A stretch of 64,000 bases of DNA from Owenia fusiformis (GCA_903813345.2 CAIIXF020000006.1:24621936-24685935), one strand, 5' to 3'. Counted from the first letter of the stretch, positions 1-12,302 are shown. Numbers and translations are program-made. The notes: a model not told the origin generated them from the letters alone.

Positions 1-1190
1 GAATGGAAGGGGAGGGGTGTTGGACACTGTTTCTTTTGACGCTTGAATTTCATTTGGGATAGTTGGGGTTTGTTTTTAATGACAATATTCGCTTAGAGAT
101 TTTGTTTCTCTTGTGTTTTCTGATCATGTTTGGTATTTTCCCTTTGATATTATATAAATACATTTCTTATTATTAGACTCGTAAAACAAAAATACGTTTA
201 AACTAGTTTTTACAATTTATGTCAGGCAAATTACACTGACGTGTCGCAAAAAGGTGGCGCATTTGTTTTTTAAGGGTATCGCGTGAACGTAAATTTGATT
301 CCCCGGATTATAAAATAATATTCTAATTAAAGTTATATATCATTTTAAAGCTGTTTCGATGAAGATTTTAGATCAACTACACTCCGTTCACATTTTTTGC
401 GCGTTCGTTTTTAAAAGAGTTTTTTACCAAAACATCTGGCAAATATCCCATGTTGACACGTTACATTTTGAATTATTTTTCGTCTTTAAACGCTCATAAC
501 TCAAACAATATATGACTATTATACTTATTTTTCGTCTTGATAAAGGTAGATGGAAGTTTTATTTCAAAGGATGAATTTTAGTGAGCGTCCCATATTGTGA
601 CGTCATAGAGTCTAAAAATTGGATTTGTTGACAGCGACCTTTTTTCTCATTTTTTGGTACCTTCAACTTTTCAGGTGTACATTAAACAAAAAAATACGAG
701 ATCAGTTTTTAATAAATTATACATGATTATTTTGCTCCTAAACTCTAGTTTATTAATAAATAGTTGATTTTGTTCACAAAAGTATGTGTTTTCTGTTGTA
801 TGTGGAAAAGTGGAGGACGAAAGGTTTTCAAAATTCATTAAAATAGGGCTAATTTACGCCATTCGCCTATTTTCAAGCACAGCAACACGTATATTTATTT
901 CACCTAAAATATCAATTGATTCGTGTTTTATGATGCTCCTAGCCCATTAACAATATATATATGATATCAGAGTTATTCGTCTAAAATGTTTTGAGATATA
1001 GAGGTAAATGTGGAGGACGAAAGGATTTTCATGTATGTACATTTTTCTCAAAAACGTCACAATTTATCATGTTAAAAGCGAGGATCCTCTGGATTACGCC
1101 ACAAAATGTGTAACAATGCGTGCGCGAGCTTTTTGCGACACGTCACTTAATTTCAAGTTGACACAGTGCTTTAGATTATTTCTCAAAGCC
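1..1190. other. AT-rich non-coding stretch
   Basis: No coding exon or RNA gene is visible. A short motif, GTGGAGGACGAAAGG, occurs twice (about 807-823 and 1009-1024), so the stretch may belong to a dispersed repeat. Otherwise it is plain AT-rich intergenic sequence upstream, in window coordinates, of the Harbinger fossil. Confidence 0.5.
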
Positions 1191-1196
1191 CAACCT

Positions 1197-2823
1197 TTAA
1201 TTTGGCACGATCCTGTCTTGCCATGGTACACTTCCTGCTGGAGAGTTGACCCAGTGCTTCAGAGTATTTCTCACAATCTTCCCCTTTTTGTTTGATGTGT
1301 TGTGGCCTCTGATATTGACAGCCCTGACATCTTCCAAGTTGCGATCTCTCCTCCATTCCCCAGGAACCATGTCGCCTCTTCTGTCCTCTTGGTCAATCAG
1401 TGCATTTTGCATTGTAGGGTACCTCATTCTCATCAAGTTGTGGAGAATGCAGCATGTCTTGACTATCAGCCTCGCTGTGGATGCCTTATGGTTCATCGTT
1501 GAGAGGAGTACCTGAAATGTTATTATGCGTTAAATTGAATTAATTTGAAAATACGGATTAATAGTTAAACTGTTATAGGTCGAATGTGGAACTCAGTTGG
1601 TTCCAATTTATGCGCATCTTTCAAATTATTTATCAAACAAAACATACTATTTTCTTCATGTCTCAATTAGCGGAAGTTCGAATGAAGTCTCATTTACTCG
1701 AAGTCGAATAAACGTATCTAGATAGTCCCAGGAACTTGGAGTTTAACTGTTTGTTTCGCCGACAAATATTATAAATTACAATGTACCTGGAATCGGTTGG
1801 CCAAAATTCCAAAGGCGTTTTCCGAAACCCTCCTAGCCCTCGATAACCGGTAGTTTAGAATTCTTTCCTCTCTAGTGAGGGTTCTATGTCCATAGGGCTT
1901 CTGCATGTGATCACTGAGGCTGAATGCGTCATCCCCTACCAAGAAAAAAGGCATATCAACGGTGTCGTTGGGAAATGGCTGTTGGTGTGGAAATGCGATC
2001 GAACCATCCTGCACCATCTCCAAGAATTCCGATGCATTATAGATCCTGGCATCTCCACTTGAACCATATCCTGAAATTATACAAGAGTAAGAGGATAAAA
2101 TATTGTCAGTATACATTGCAAATATAGCTATAATTGTATTAAATCTATATAATAACAAAATTAATGCAGTAACGTATGTAGAGTTTACTCACCACCCAGA
2201 TCACACCACACGAACTTGTAGTCTGAGTCGACAATTCCCAGTAAGATGATGCTGTAGAAACCCTTATAATTATAATATAAGGAACCAGAGCTATTAGGCT
2301 TTCTGATGGCTATATGTGTTTGCCATCAATTGCAGCAACGCAATTTGGAAAATTCCACTTCTCGAGGAAACCATCAGCCAATTGTTTCCATTCTTCAGGT
2401 GTGGAGGGGGCAGTCATGACCTCATCAACATATTCGTCACATATAGCTTGACAGACTTCTCTTACCACTACAGAGAGGGTATTCTCAGCAACCCGCCAAC
2501 CGCAACCAGCTATGTTGTTTCCATAGCCGAGGACAGACCCTCTCAAAGATTTCGTCATACATTTCTGTTGGCATACAGAGGAACTTTTTGAATGTTCTGG
2601 GGTCCTCTCTTCTCAGCTCCACCATGAGCTGATCATATATGCCGAATTGGCGCCGTCTCTCTGGATTCAACCATTGTCTCCTCCAGATGCCACGTCCTCT
2701 GGCTCCCCTTCTCCGCCTAAAACGGCCTCTGATGAACTCATGAATGTTAAGTTGCTGCGTTAAAACTTCTTGCTGGGCCATAGCAGCCACATACTGCAGC
2801 CTCAGTCGATCTGTGTCTTCCAT
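1197..2823 (-). pseudogene. Degenerate PIF/Harbinger (HARBI1-like) transposase gene
   Basis: Read on the minus strand, this is a DDE transposase of the PIF/Harbinger type. The likely start is the ATG at 2823 (protein begins MEDTDRL), with an arginine-rich N-terminus. Recognisable blocks are MPTEMYDEIFERVCPRLW, then GWRVAENTLSVVV, then VAAIDGKH with the first catalytic Asp, then DSDYKFVWCDLGG, then GYGSSGDARIYNASEF and CCILHNLMRM. Three exons are visible: 2823-2193, 2070-1787 and 1511-1197, joined by introns with GTGAGT/CAG and GTACAT/CAG borders. The first exon is broken: near 2500 the frame changes and about 30 residues expected between VCPRLW and WRVAEN are missing, and at about 2310 a 2-bp insertion creates a stop right after DGKHI. 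It should therefore be inactive. The family call rests on motif order and is firm. I did not find its terminal repeats. Confidence 0.85.
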
Positions 2824-2831
2824 GACAAAAT

Positions 2832-2856
2832 AATTATTATTATTATTATTATTATT
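2832..2856. repeat. (ATT)n microsatellite
   Basis: A pure trinucleotide run lies just upstream of the Harbinger start codon. Translated on the minus strand it gives a polyasparagine run, which extends the open frame artificially upstream of the MEDTD start. Confidence 0.85.
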
Positions 2857-3122
2857 AAAATATTTTATTATAGTGTCACTAGTGTTAAAAGTATACATAC
2901 AATGTCAAATACAAAGTAAACTAAAACACTACCAGCCGGTGTCGGCTTATGAGACACTTAGGTCCTTCTACAATCTGGAACAATGTCCATTAAATAATAA
3001 ATAAATATACTATTCTATAATATACAATTATTGCACTGTTCAAATATAATATCAGCATGTTTTTAGAGTAGCATTTTAAGTTGACTAGAATAAATATCTG
3101 TTGAGCAGTTGTTTTGATCATT

Positions 3123-3518
3123 TCAGACCCTCTCAATATTGAATTTCCTTTTTTGCCACATTTTAAATAGAGTTGAAGCCAATAAATTTTGGATGTTTTT
3201 GTCATGCATAAGACTGATCAGTGTACCCAGGCCATCATTTGAGTTAATGTTTATATGGGGGGCTGTTACTTTAACATTGTCATAAAACTCTTTCCTTATG
3301 TCCTTATAATGTTCACATTGAGTCAAAAAGTGTATCTCATCCTCAATACAATCATTATCACAGAGAATACATTTTCGTTCTTGCAGCGGTGTATTGTTCC
3401 ATCTACCTGTCTCTATATTTAAGTGGAGACTTCCTGTTCGGAACTGAGCAAGTATTCTCCTGTGTTGTCTGGGCATTCTGTTTAATTCATTATTTGATTT
3501 AATTTGGTATTCTCTCAA
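3123..3518 (-). pseudogene. 3' fragment of a LINE (non-LTR retrotransposon) ORF2
   Basis: The minus-strand frame encodes about 131 residues containing RILAQFRTGSLHLNIETGRW, then CILCDNDCIEDEIHFLTQCE and YKDIRKEF. This is the zinc-finger-like C-terminal tail (C-x2-C ... H-x4-C) found after the reverse transcriptase domain in Jockey/CR1-like LINEs. The frame ends at a stop at 3123. No reverse transcriptase or endonuclease region lies upstream, so this is a 5'-truncated copy, as is usual for LINE insertions. The family assignment within LINEs is uncertain. Confidence 0.8.
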
Positions 3519-3959
3519 TTATTCAGCTTAACGTAGATCCAATTCGTAAGTATTCGTTCCACTGCGTACAAGGTTGCAAACTGCCGCAATGGAATTCGTA
3601 ATGGTTCGTAATGGGATCGCCGTCAGTCGCTTGATATGCAAATTATGGGGATACGACCTTGTCCCCAGCGACCCGTAACGTCACTTGACGAAGCCAATGC
3701 GAAGGTTAACCGATCGTTAACGCATTGAAACGAATTTCAACGAATGACACACGAAACTTTTATTCGCTGCAACATGTTCAAAATTTTCCGACGAAAAAGA
3801 CTAATTTCAACCGAGGTAAACGCTGACAAACGCATCTATACGAACACTGCGACGTACTGTCACGAACTCGTACTAATGAGAACGAATTTGACTAATTTCC
3901 TATTCGCCACTATACGCAAGTTGACGTAAAGGGGTTTTCGTTCATATGTGAGGGGGGCT
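3519..3959. other. Gene-free stretch rich in ACGAA/TTCGT words
   Basis: No exon is supported. The stretch has many ACGAA and TTCGT words and a higher G+C content than its surroundings, so it may be the remains of a DNA transposon. No clean terminal repeat or target duplication was found. Confidence 0.35.
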
Positions 3960-4492
3960 TTAGTGTTTAGTTTATTGGATGAATATTAAAGTTACAGTGC
4001 TTCAAAGTCATTTTTGAAAATAATTTTTCGCCTCCTGTGTTATTTCAATGGGAGAGGTTTTTTGAAAAACAATTTTGACTTTAAAGCCCTATAACTTTAT
4101 TGAACCTGAAGAAACATATCAATTTTTTGCTAACTAAAGTTAGCAAATTCTATTGCCTGCCTAACTCGTATTTTTTGCAAGGACTTGGATGGATGGATAT
4201 TCTGTCATATGATTTGCGGCAAACCATTTCCCATTGGTTAACATGGGAATGTCGATTTTCAAAAATTCATCAAATTCATCATCAATGTTCGACCTATTGT
4301 AATTAAGGAAAAAAATTGAGAAAATTTGGAGCTATTGGAAATAAAGTCAAGATACGTTTCCATCAATATTATAAGTTATTTCATCGCCGGTTAAATTAAT
4401 AAAAATTCAAACGTAAAGAGGCTTTAACACGTAGTTCAATGGGGAAAAAAGGTTGCCAAACTTATGGAGGGGAGTGTACCTTTGAAACAGTT
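3960..4492 (+). repeat. Interspersed repeat copy (family also at 41.1-41.9 kb)
   Basis: This roughly 530-bp stretch is closely similar to two segments near 41 kb: its first part (about 3960-4310) recurs in reverse orientation at about 41155-41510, and its second part (about 4225-4492) recurs in direct orientation at about 41590-41860. It ends with a motif, TTGCCAAACTTATGGAGG, that also appears in diverged form at about 25727, 26322, 31914 and 41827. No protein is encoded. It is a dispersed non-autonomous repeat of unknown class. Confidence 0.8.
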
Positions 4493-4883
4493 TTATGTCA
4501 GTTTTCGGTCATATCTTTGCTGTAAACACAACACAATACGATGCTGTTTAGTGTAAGGTCACTGATGCACCAACTTGCACTTTTCACTTGCAATTTTTAT
4601 TTGATACTATATCCCAACACTTAAAACTTCATTTATAAATTGTACTGATGTACTTAAAATAAAAAAAGAATTAACGCTTTGCATCGCTTTGAACGAACAT
4701 TCGTGACAGGACCACGTCACCTCTATTCACCGTGAGCTAGGACCCGTTTAACCCCCAAGACAGGTCTATTTTTTGCGTATACAAACAGATATGATGACCT
4801 TTGTTGAGGTTAGACGCCTTAGCTGTCTAAATACTAACTAAATTCTATACAAGGAATCGAACATTATACTTTTTGTAGCAAAC
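4493..4883. other. Upstream region of the ATP-grasp gene
   Basis: No coding exon is visible. Part of it (about 4574-4672) resembles sequence at about 7070-7155, so a small repeat lies close to the gene. Just before the start codon, a pyrimidine-rich run followed by TTTTTGTAG ends at about 4879 and could be a splice acceptor for a 5' untranslated exon. Confidence 0.4.
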
Positions 4884-6221
4884 ATGACTAACATCAGAGA
4901 TAGATCGCGGAATATATTGATAGTTGCTCCAGATAAAGCGCTGGATCTCGTATTAAAGAAGCACGTGAAAACGAAAAAACAAAGAGGATGTTTCGAAAAT
5001 GATGAATTTTATTTCTACTTCGATTTCTATGCTGTCGAAACCCCTTTGGATTTGGGTATTATATATTCAAACTGCTGTGTCATCATTGATAGGGAATCTA
5101 TAGGATGTGTAATCGGTATTGCTGATTTGGGTGGTATCGTCCAGGCAGCACTGGTGGCAACGTATCCGCATCTTACAGGCCCATCGTTTGAAGGTTCTTA
5201 CGTCTGCCTCAACAAATACTACACCCGCCAATTAGTGGGTAGTAAGGCGAGTGTTAATGTCGCCTATGATTGTACTGATGTCACGAGATTTGATTTTGCG
5301 AAAAAAAATCATACGCCTCTTAGTGCGAACAATAGCTTCCCCGTATTCGTGAAACCTGCTATGGGCACAGCCTCCTGTTTAGTTGGCGTGGCTCGAGAGG
5401 ACGAAAGTTTACGTAATCAGATGAAGCTGATAAAAAATGATGTGAATGGTATAATCGGTCCATTCAGGGGCCTCATTGAGCAATTTCTAGACTTAAAAAA
5501 ATATCCTCAAGCCTTGGACGGCCTGGTCATGCTTGAACAATACATAGACATTATTCAGGAGCCGGTCTCAATACATGGTGTGGACGGTCTAGTTTCACAC
5601 GGTAAGATTGTCCCATGGGCTATCGGCGACAACATCTACTGGCCCCACCGCCCTCAATGTTTTCAAGGATGTGGCTTCCCATCAGCTCTCTCAAGGTACA
5701 CCCAAGAAGAGATATGGAAAGTGTTTCACGCACTAGTTGAAAATCTCAATAAGTTTGGATTTGACAATGAGTTCGTTGATGTCGAATTGTTCGTCTTCAG
5801 GGATGGAACTTTTAAGCTGATGGAGATAAACGGCAGGGCATTCCCATTCATGTTCAAGATCTATGATGAGATTTTGAACAAGGGAGATATGACCGAGGCT
5901 TACCTCAGTGTAAACAGAGGAATAACGCCTGAACAACCTACACTGAAACCGAACCAATTTGGTTTATACGCATTTTTGTCAACATTTGGCTCCGGGAAAG
6001 TCGGTGATTTTATCAACATTGACAAACTTGCCGATTATTCTGACATTAGTCGATTTGGATTCGAAGTGGAGTCTCCAGTTGAACCGAAAGGGGAATCAGG
6101 TTTCACCCTTGGCTATCTCAGCATTATAGATGTGTCCTATGAAGCGTGTCTTGAAAAAATGCATAGTATTAAGACTGACTTGCTGAAACAACCTGAATTC
6201 TCCCCATGGTGGAATAACTAA
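4884..6221 (+). CDS. Intronless ATP-grasp domain protein (carboxylate-amine ligase-like)
   Basis: A single open frame encodes 445 residues. The ATP-grasp fold is indicated by a lysine motif, FPVFVKPAMGTAS (residues about 152-164, K157), a hinge-like LEQYI (217-221), VDVELF (298-303) and the metal-binding LMEINGRAFP (312-321, E314/N316). The N-terminal 110 residues (RNILIVAPDK, then DLGGIVQAALVATYPHLTGPS) resemble the pre-ATP-grasp domain seen in ligases that join a carboxylate to an amine. Families of this size and type include the MysC-like and carnosine-synthase-like ligases, but I cannot assign a substrate. There is no signal peptide, so the protein is probably cytosolic. The gene has no coding intron although its neighbours do, which suggests a retrocopy or acquisition from bacteria. 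AATAAA-type poly(A) signals follow at about 6565-6580. Confidence 0.8.
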   Translation: MTNIRDRSRNILIVAPDKALDLVLKKHVKTKKQRGCFENDEFYFYFDFYAVETPLDLGIIYSNCCVIIDRESIGCVIGIADLGGIVQAALVATYPHLTGPSFEGSYVCLNKYYTRQLVGSKASVNVAYDCTDVTRFDFAKKNHTPLSANNSFPVFVKPAMGTASCLVGVAREDESLRNQMKLIKNDVNGIIGPFRGLIEQFLDLKKYPQALDGLVMLEQYIDIIQEPVSIHGVDGLVSHGKIVPWAIGDNIYWPHRPQCFQGCGFPSALSRYTQEEIWKVFHALVENLNKFGFDNEFVDVELFVFRDGTFKLMEINGRAFPFMFKIYDEILNKGDMTEAYLSVNRGITPEQPTLKPNQFGLYAFLSTFGSGKVGDFINIDKLADYSDISRFGFEVESPVEPKGESGFTLGYLSIIDVSYEACLEKMHSIKTDLLKQPEFSPWWNN

Positions 6222-6886
6222 CACTCCAATACTCCACCACTCATCATCGACGGCTTCGCTTTTGTTGAAATGATAATAACCCAGAAATGTATTGAAAAGA
6301 TCCATTTTAAGTAGCAGTTTATTGTCGTCGAACATTCATGATAGGTTAATTACACTACTTGGTGATAAGGTTTTTATGGAATGGGGGCATGACATTTTTT
6401 ATATGTTTGATAAATATGTGAAGATGTTTTTAGCAACACTTTTTAACCCTAGAAAACTGTAGTATTTTATGTAAACATTTTTAGTGCTTATAAAATATAT
6501 ATGTAGATTACAAATACTGACGCACCTAATAATAGTGTGCCGCTGTTAAAAAAGCGTATGTCAAAATAAATAAATAAATATTGATACATACGCTGAATTG
6601 TAGTAATATATATACATATACAAGTGTTCAGACTAGGAATGACACTAGGTTAAAACATGAGTACCAAACAATTAATTTTAAAATCTTTATTTATCATTTG
6701 ACATTTCCTGGTTTATCCAAATAAAACAAGCCTCCAGTATACATCGATTTTCTTACCTTTTTTAAAAACCAACACAAATGGCAAAAGGTAGCACTTTTCC
6801 AGAAAATAAACATGCCTTCTTACTCTTTTACCCACTAATTGGATTGCCTTACATTTATGTACAGGGGATTCCCACCACCTAGATAA
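6222..6886. other. 3' flank of the ATP-grasp gene
   Basis: This holds the probable 3' untranslated region, with overlapping AATAAA motifs near 6565-6580. No other gene is seen. Confidence 0.5.
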
Positions 6887-7305
6887 CATCCCAGTCACAT
6901 TTGTCGCACGGCGGCCGCAAGTCGACCGCAGATTAATTAAATCGGTTTTTACAGGCCGCAGGGAAGGCGTAGAAATTATAACTCGGAGTTAAAATATTTG
7001 TTCATTTCTGAGGTCCCCGTAGAAATCAACTGGCTCAACAAGATTGAATCATTATTTGTCAATGTTTCACGATCACTTTTCATTTGATATCACATCCTAG
7101 CACTTTGAATAACATTTATAAATTGTCCTGATGTAAATAAAATGAAAAAAACTATTATTTATCAATAGAAATTTAAAATTCACCGTGCGGCTGCCGTGGG
7201 AAATGTGACTGCAAAAGTATGAGAGCGCAGAAATTCTGAGGCGAGCGTAGAAAAGCTACTGGCCGCAGAAATGATAGACCGCAAGGTCGCCGTAGGAAAT
7301 GTGAC
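6887..7305. mobile_element. Candidate MITE with CCCAGTCACATTT inverted ends
   Basis: The left end reads CCCAGTCACATTT followed by a GC-rich CGCACGGCGG. The right end is its inverted counterpart, CGCCGTAGGAAATGTGACTGGG. The interior is non-coding, with scattered CCGCAG and GCGTAGAAA words. I could not define a target-site duplication, so the element boundaries are approximate. Confidence 0.55.
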
Positions 7306-8524
7306 TGGGGTGTTAGTCGATGATGGACACTTACAATTGTTGGGATTATGCACACTATAGCTAGTACAAGGGCGTTACAATACCCGGGAATTTATCGGTT
7401 CGTGCAGTACTTGTTTGTGATAGCGCCCTCTGTAGGTCACTGTGCTTGATAGCCTACAACAATACGGGGTAGGATATCGGGAATTCGGTCAGTTTCTATC
7501 CGTCGATTACGCTATGAATTGAAGCAAGTGTGACCACTTTATCCACTTAAAGGGGACCACCACCATGGTCACATGATCAGTCGTGTGGAGGTAAGCTCCC
7601 AGTTGAAATAAAAGCACTGTCCTCCTTTGGTTTATGTAAAAGGTAGCTAATACCCTCATGTATTTGGTCAGTTTGTGTGTCACACGACTTATCCACACCA
7701 AATGCGTCATTCAACATATTTTATGCTATTAAGCTGCATATAAAAACACTACTTTGCAATGAAAACGTACTACTGGATGAACTAAGGTTAGGGTAATTAA
7801 ATTAGTTGTTTCTCATTCTTGCCCGCGTGTGGCCCAATCCCCCTCCACCTTTTTTCTGCCATTTCTGAGAAAAAAACACCGTACCTCGCGCGCATCCATG
7901 GCGTGTGAAACACTTTTTTTAAACTTTTTATGGATCAGGATAATTGACAATATCGTGGTACTTATATATGATCAAATATACCAGTAAAGTAGGCTAAATT
8001 CAACATATAAATTCAACATAAACCCAGTTTATTTCCTTCAGAATTAGTTATTTGTTTTTACAGTTATTTTAAAGAAAAAGTCCCTCATCAGCATTTTAGA
8101 TAGACAAAAAAGGTAATATAAAAACCGTCATTCCCGTATCAATTTTGAAAAATAGAAGAAAGAGAAACAACTAATTTAACTACTCTGGCCTAACATAAAC
8201 TACAAAGCCACTAGCCAGCTCATACAGTATACTTACCCCTTGCAAATTGTAATTTATTGAATTCACAGTAAACCCATCAATTAAAAAAACAAAGAATATT
8301 GTTCTCATGGATCTATTATTCATGTTAAACTAACTATGAAAATATAAATATGAAATAATATGTTAGCTTGAAGTCATATATAAGATGAAAATATATGTCC
8401 ATGCATCTGCATTTTTCCAAAGGGAGATATTCCCATGTAAGTAAATACAGGTGCAATATATAATTTATATGTATATCTATGTCATCTGTCTATACATGCG
8501 CGTATAGTGATACATTTGAAAAAG
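7306..8524. other. Non-coding stretch, nothing supported
   Basis: AT-rich sequence with short open frames only. I see no domain, splice structure or repeat that supports a gene. Confidence 0.4.
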
Positions 8525-8603
8525 ATGATGGTTCTGGAAAGAAATGAGCGTGGCAGATTTGCTAAAAAGCCACATACACCACAAAAGCAAGACCAATTTG
8601 AAA
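8525..8603 (+). CDS. Possible isolated coding exon (weak)
   Basis: An ATG opens a basic, hydrophilic frame beginning MMVLERNERGRFAKK that runs 26 codons to a good GTAAGT donor. The composition looks coding, but no downstream exon could be linked. It might be the first exon of an undetected gene or of a decayed transposon, or a chance frame. Confidence 0.2.
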
Positions 8604-10198
8604 GTAAGTTCATTATTCTCAAGGGAACACTTCAAGTGAAAGCTACATTGCTACAGGGTGGCCTATCATTCTGAGACAAATGTATTATCCAACGATTGTG
8701 ATTTTCGAAGCTAAAATATAATATCTTGAGCAGATGGAAATATATTCCCATGAGATATGTATATATAGTCAAAAGTGATAACTATTTATTGAGTGTAATG
8801 AAACGTATCCTTCGCCAACTGCTTTTGTTTGAGATAATTATCATGAAATATTTTTAAATTAATTTTTATGTGTGTCATTGATCCTAATCCACCCTGTAGT
8901 CTGGTGTTTGTAGAGCATTGCACCTCGTACAACTTATTCTCACAAATATCAAACCTCATTTACTAATTAATTTTTTGTGTGAATATGAAGAGTCCAAGCA
9001 TTGCTTTTTTTATGTTTACTGTATAGCTATATTTAGCCTTGATATCCATGATTTTTTAAAACAAAATCTCACCGTTAGATTTCGAACTATTCATGTTTAC
9101 TCATTTTTCTAATTGGAAAACAATGCAAATCTCATTTTTTCAAAGGAAAAAAATTGAAATTCTAAGACGGTGAAAAATCATTAAAAAATACACAGATTCA
9201 GAATCCGGCAAGCATTTTCCCTTATTCCTCTCCGTTAAGAAGTTTTGTAAGGTGTTGGATCCCTTTAAACAATTTGATAATTGATTAAATCTTTAAACAA
9301 AATCGATAAACACGTTATACACTTCCTATCTCCTTAGAAATTAGCAGGTATTTATGGATTGTGTATTCGAACAAGGCTCGACCCAGACCAATAGGGAAAT
9401 CCTTATGCTAATTAGTATGACGTCATATTTTCCTGGGGAATCCTAGATTTCAAAGCCTCAGTCTGTTATTGTGTCAAATGTAAACGCTCTTTTGCAGACA
9501 GAAAATTGATAGATTAGCTTTTAACTTTCAGCTTTGATGTTTAAATATTCTGTATTTCTACCGAACTTCTTGCTGAATATCATATAATGTTATAACTTGA
9601 TTTGGACCATTGCCTGATTGATCATTCTGAAATTTTGATTGTGATTCATGATTGATTGGCAAGAAAAATAATTCCTTTTGTTTTCCAGCGAAGTCAAAAT
9701 GTTACTGCATGAGTTATAATGTCGAGTTTGCATCATGTTAAATTCTGCTAGTGATTAGAAGTCCATGCACAAGCATACACATAAGAGACAAACACACCCA
9801 GGCTCCAGGCCGTGGATGGAAATATAAATATTTAAGGCACAAACTGGTATTTAATAGACCGATATGTAGTGTCTGCCATGTATTGAAGGTAAACAATCTG
9901 CATTATTAATGTTACTTCTATCAATACATGGATTGTGCAATGGAAAAGCAATGGCACAATCAAAAATGTGCATATCAATCGTGAATATCTCTCGGTTCAA
10001 AGCTTATTTCCAACAGAATCGTGTCAAAATATGTGTCTGAGTAACAGTTATACATTATAAGATCGCAAACTCTTACCAATTATAAGCCGTATGGCTCATT
10101 TTCAACGAAATGTCCTTAAGACAACAGCCCTGGGTCGCGCCTGAGACCAAAAACTATATCAAATAGCCCTCCCCTAAATATATTGGATAATCGAGTCG
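8604..10198. other. Non-coding stretch, nothing supported
   Basis: AT-rich sequence. At about 9395-9445 a cluster of CCAAT, TTATGCTAATTAG and TGACGTCA words could be a regulatory element, but matches of this size occur by chance in a window this long. No gene is visible. Confidence 0.35.
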
Positions 10199-10597
10199 GG
10201 GCAATCTGCGCGAGATTCGTTTTTTACTTGGTTCGTTTTTTCATTAAAGGAAGTACTTCATTCCCATGATTCAAAGTGCTTTTCTGCCATCGGATCGGTT
10301 TAAGTTTGTACAACACACGTCTACAAATCCGGGGCTATTGATATTATGTCATTACATTTGTTTTGGGTGTATACTTTTTGTTTTGACACTGAACAAAAAT
10401 ATTCCCGCTCTATATGGTGCATCATGGGTAGGGACTGCTGTGAAATAATGAACGTAAGTGACATCTATCTCAAATTAAATGTTCTTATTAGTTATCGATT
10501 GCGCGTGCGTGATAAAAATTTGAACCAATTACATTGCTGGATTTGATGCGCATGCGCTAAAAACCGAACCAAAAAATGGAATCTCGCGCAGATTGCC
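10199..10597. mobile_element. MITE with about 37-bp terminal inverted repeats
   Basis: The left end, GGCAATCTGCGCGAGATTC followed by a T-run and TTGGTTCG, is matched in inverted orientation at 10561-10597. The first 19 bases match perfectly. The interior of about 320 bp has no convincing transposase, so this is a non-autonomous DNA element. The flanks (TCGAGTCGG and TCTAGTGGG) are similar enough to be a decayed 8-9 bp target duplication, which would suit hAT or Mutator families. Confidence 0.75.
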
Positions 10598-12302
10598 TCT
10601 AGTGGGATAATCACATTTATGCGTGCGCGCGCAGCTCATCCACTGAACGAAACGCCATTTCCCGCTGAAATCACCGGGTATTGATCTTTCCCTTGGCTAG
10701 TATAGTTTCCATATTGCTTTTGAAATCTCACTGAATCTCGCTTTTCGTGAGATTTTAAGAGATTTGCATATTACACGGATTTCGTTAACTTAATTCAAAC
10801 ACTCTCAAGAAGAATCGTGAAATTGAATGGGAAAGCTAAATATATCAACGTATCGAGTGTATTTTATATAAAATAAGTAAACCCAGAATATATTGGTCAA
10901 GTAAAGAATACTTCGACAAGAGTCGGAATACTTGGCAACACCTTTGGAGCCTTTGGCGTTACTTCTGGATCACCCTGTAAACGTTGGTTAAGTCACATTG
11001 AGTAGTAATGACATCTATCGTTCATACTTCATGTGAAAAGTATAAGTAACTCGACGAGATTGGGCGTTGTGATGGAAGATCTTCTGCCTATCGCATGCTC
11101 ATTTCAGTCTAAACTTCATTTTGGAGAATAGAAATAGAATTACAATAATATAAATATGAAACCATGAAACTAGAAACCATTTTGTAAAACACTGAACAAA
11201 ATGTCTTGAATGCATTTATTTTTCCAAACTATTTTAAACCATGTTTTCTCGTGTAAGCTTAATGCAAATAAAATCTTTTCAGATAATGTTTTGAAAGTTC
11301 GTTAAAAGGGGGTGTCCACTTATTGAATACTCCCACTTCTTGAGAAACAATGGTTGAACAAGCCTATTCATTTCTCTATTGGTTATAGTCATTGATAGCA
11401 CATTGCTATCAATAATCACTAATTCAGTTGTATTTCCACAGGTGCCAATTCCTTTCATTTGATATTTTAAATGGTATGTTTAACCTACCTTAACAAAAAC
11501 ACGAACGGGTGCTTTATCACAATTAGAATTGTCTCAGCTATTTACCGAACAACATGATTGTATATCTGAGAAGCCACGTGACAATTTAAACGTTGATACT
11601 TCTATCATGGACTTGCAGAAAAACAATACTTTTACCATTTATTTTTGATCCTAGAATGAATGGAATAGATCTGATAAAACCAAAATAGACTTAAATTTAA
11701 GATAAAGTATCTGAAACTCGTCAACTTTTTGTGCGTTTAAGTATTTTTTGCTGGCAATTTTACAAAACAATACATCTCATTTTCTTTTCTGACATCTAAG
11801 TAAATTAACACTTTAACTGACGAGATAGGGCTTAGAAAATATGTGGATTTCATCATTGAGTAAGTTTCGGATTACCCTTATGCATATTTTGATATAATTA
11901 CAGGTTGTTAATTAAGCCCCTCTTGCTGTAAGTGTGTTTTCATTAAACATCAATAAACGTGTGTTTAACGAACAGATTGAGTAGATTTATCCGTATACTA
12001 TTGGCTGTAGTTTAAGGTACACATTCAATATCTGTGTACCATTAAGTACCATAGGTAGGTTGGATATCATTTCAACTTGTACTAGTTGGGTTTAACAGCA
12101 AAGTGTGTCATAGATCTACATCTACCTACAAATGTTATTATGTTCCAAATAGTCTGGAGAATTCAATTAAATTCCGATCACCGGGATTAAAAATAAACAC
12201 TATGTACGAGGATCTGGGTTACAGAGGTGAAGCAATAGCGCGTTTGAATTACACAGCCCCAGCTGATGGATAAAGTACCCTGAAACGCGAGCGTCTTCTG
12301 AA
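10598..12302. other. Non-coding stretch upstream of the secreted-protein gene
   Basis: No exon, RNA gene or clear repeat is visible. The promoter of the downstream gene presumably lies near the 3' end, but no distinct core element stands out. Confidence 0.4.

Noticed and set aside
598-9430. Perfect TGACGTCA sites at about 598 and 9420 as regulatory elements
   Set aside because: An 8-base match is expected about once in this length by chance; no further support.
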